Assembly (NCBI GenBank): GCA_024734495.1
Contig: JALMQS010000187.1
Location: 16,051,688-16,115,687, forward strand
DNA from: Forficula auricularia
Taxonomy: Eukaryota; Arthropoda; Insecta; Dermaptera; Forficulidae
DNA length: 64,000 nt
Direction of reading: 5' to 3'
A program made the translations under genes and the position numbers. The notes under the pieces were generated by a model. It saw only the letters and a list, made by a program, of their open reading frames with translations. It did no database searches and was not told the DNA's origin. Positions 62,868-64,000 of this stretch are shown here, one piece after another. Numbering within the stretch: position 1 is the stretch's first letter; the number at the start of each line of letters is the position of its first letter.

Positions 62868-63430
62868 TTTTTTTTCAGTATTTACAATAAAATAATTATA
62901 CGCCACCTGCTCTAAATGTTCTTCTGCCGAAAGTGTAAAAATTAAGTAGAGATCCTCTCATCGCCCTATATGTTAAATCATTTATTGTCCTTTGGGATAA
63001 ATCCAGGGCGACGAGGGACTCCACCGCTTTATCGCACCACACTCCCTTCCACGAGAGTGTGATGGCCTCGACCCTGACCGTGCCCGCCCCGTCGCCAAAT
63101 CGGTCCGCAATATTGTCCACAAGACTGGAGTTGCCCCTATATTTTTCAATTTTGTTTCCGTGGACAACACCCAGTCCTGCAAGCGCGGAGACGATCTGCA
63201 CATCCAAAAACCCAGACCACCCCCGACTCATCCTTCGCCACGATGTCTGGCTTTCTATTGGCCGCCGAGCTGGAGTACAAGTACTCCAACTCGACGCGCA
63301 TTCCCTTTTAATTAGATCGTCGGCCAGACATCGTACCACAGCGTCATGCCTCTTAATCCGCCCATCCGCGGTCCTGTCGCAACATTGGATAACGTGCGCC
63401 ATCGTTTCAGTTCGCTCTTAAGGGGCGGTC
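62868..63430 (-). mobile_element. 3' part of an R2-type LINE with restriction-like endonuclease
   Basis: The minus strand encodes ETMAHVIQCCDRT-DGRIKRHD (Cys/His knuckle) and then, after frameshifts, YSSSAANRKPDIVAKDESG and LDVQIVSAL. The KPD...D-x-Q pattern is the PD-(D/E)xK-like endonuclease that follows RT in R2/R4/NeSL-type LINEs. The frame continues to RRTFRAGGV and a stop at 62896; a short A-run follows (62868-62876). Two frameshifts and 5' truncation make it dead. The GC-rich block in AT-rich surroundings suggests recent arrival. Confidence 0.8.
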
Positions 63431-63578
63431 ATGATATGGTCCCACGTCACATATTTTGAATTAATTTTTTATTTCTGGTCATTATAATTTTGTCATTGCT
63501 TATTGTGGTTTTAGCGACCCATAGTTTAAAAAGCACTGCTTTAGCGAATAAAATTGTTAATAAACTAGAAGTAAGTTT

Positions 63579-63665
63579 TTATATCTTAATGTGAAACCTA
63601 CCAAGTATTTTTTATCCAATAATTTTAAAAAATGTTTCACCAAGTACCAACACCAAATTCCTTAA
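63579..63665 (+). mobile_element. 5'-truncated family B insertion, 17-bp TSD
   Basis: AAACTAGAAGTAAGTTT at 63562-63578 and AAACTAGAAGTTAGTTT at 63666-63682 differ at one base. Between them are GTGAAACCTACCAAG and the tail GTTTCACCAAGTACCAACAC; the ribozyme part is absent. Confidence 0.85.
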
Positions 63666-63750
63666 AAACTAGAAGTTAGTTTGTAAAAAAAAACTACTTT
63701 CTAACAACCAACCACAGCGCATTGTCAGCAATGCAAAATATTGGATTTTA

Positions 63751-64000
63751 CAGTGGGTGGCCAAATTATTATACTCATGTGAAAAATTATATCATCTTTC
63801 ATACGAGTTTAAGGGGTATTATTAAACTAATAATATCGTTTTAATTATTATCTTTATAGTTTTATTAGCTTAGGACAATACAAATTAAATAATACAAATA
63901 CAATTTTAATATTTAGTGAATCCTCCCTTTCGAGTATTCGGCATATGTTGGCAATGCATTTTTTGGCCATTCCTTGAAGTGCAGGTGTATTGTGCCATTC
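63751..64000. mobile_element. DNA transposon terminus running off the window
   Basis: CAGTGGGTGGCCAAATTATT followed by ATACTCATG resembles Tc1-like termini. The complement of 63905-64000 reads like the C-terminal codons of a degraded transposase (GGCCAAAAAATGCATTGCC), but no frame is firm. Confidence 0.45.

Noticed and set aside
63059..63421. 120-residue plus-strand ORF
   Set aside because: Antisense shadow of the R2-type endonuclease region, where GC-rich DNA leaves several frames open.
1..64000. Reverse transcriptase partner of the ribozyme elements in this window
   Set aside because: The only RT-related coding belongs to Jockey/CR1-like, RTE-like and R2-type LINE fragments; no Penelope-type RT or GIY-YIG motif was found.

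Overview
This is a very AT-rich, intron- and repeat-dominated eukaryotic window. There are no operons and no long host ORFs. Insect-type repeats (mariner, hAT, pogo-like, Jockey/CR1-like, RTE-like and R2-type elements) and short AT-coded exons flanked by GT/AG sites point to an arthropod, probably an insect. The species cannot be named from sequence alone.

Host genes. Two exons on + (58637-58757 and 61898-62054) join in phase and encode the N-terminus of an NSMCE1-like (SMC5/6 complex Nse1) protein. A - strand exon at 26583-26754 encodes the core of a signal peptidase complex subunit 3 (SPCS3)-like protein. GC-richer islands at 11013-11153, 27371-27463, 34290-34369, 53378-53422 and 56282-56344 look like exons of one + strand gene: they stay open and in phase when joined, but the protein is not recognised. 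A - strand first exon with a TATA-like box and a signal peptide lies at 48699-48850. A possible UBZ-like zinc-finger exon lies at 6086-6279.

Mobile DNA by region. 0-9 kb: composite foldback repeat, TTAA-flanked element M1 carrying a nested LINE, minisatellite-cored TIR element, second LINE copy, transposase remnant. 9-23 kb: duplicated segments, 119-bp tandem/palindrome, several foldbacks, tRNA-derived SINEs, a hAT element with exact ends, hAT-type MITEs. 23-40 kb: second composite repeat, LINE 3' ends, pogo-like MITEs, the hammerhead satellite, an RTE-like fragment. 40-57 kb: further TIR elements, tandem repeats of 173 and 340 bp, tRNA-like palindromes. 57-64 kb: hAT-type MITE, mariner carrying an 18S rRNA fragment, R2-type LINE fragment, TIR element at the right edge.

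Main discovery. At least ten unrelated short repeat families carry hammerhead-ribozyme cores (CUGANGA, stem II, GAAA, palindromic stem III, NUH). The best are at 45001-45054, 53974-54027, 17438-17485 (-), 36171-36210 and five tandem copies at 29832-30209. Host elements are short (about 40-900 bp), often head-to-head palindromes, flanked by 8-17 bp target-site duplications, and sometimes cut down to only their 3' end. This is the behaviour of RNAs copied back into DNA by target-primed reverse transcription, as in Penelope-like elements and retrozymes, yet no encoded reverse transcriptase was recognised in them. One element is an 86-87 bp tandem array with one complete ribozyme per monomer.
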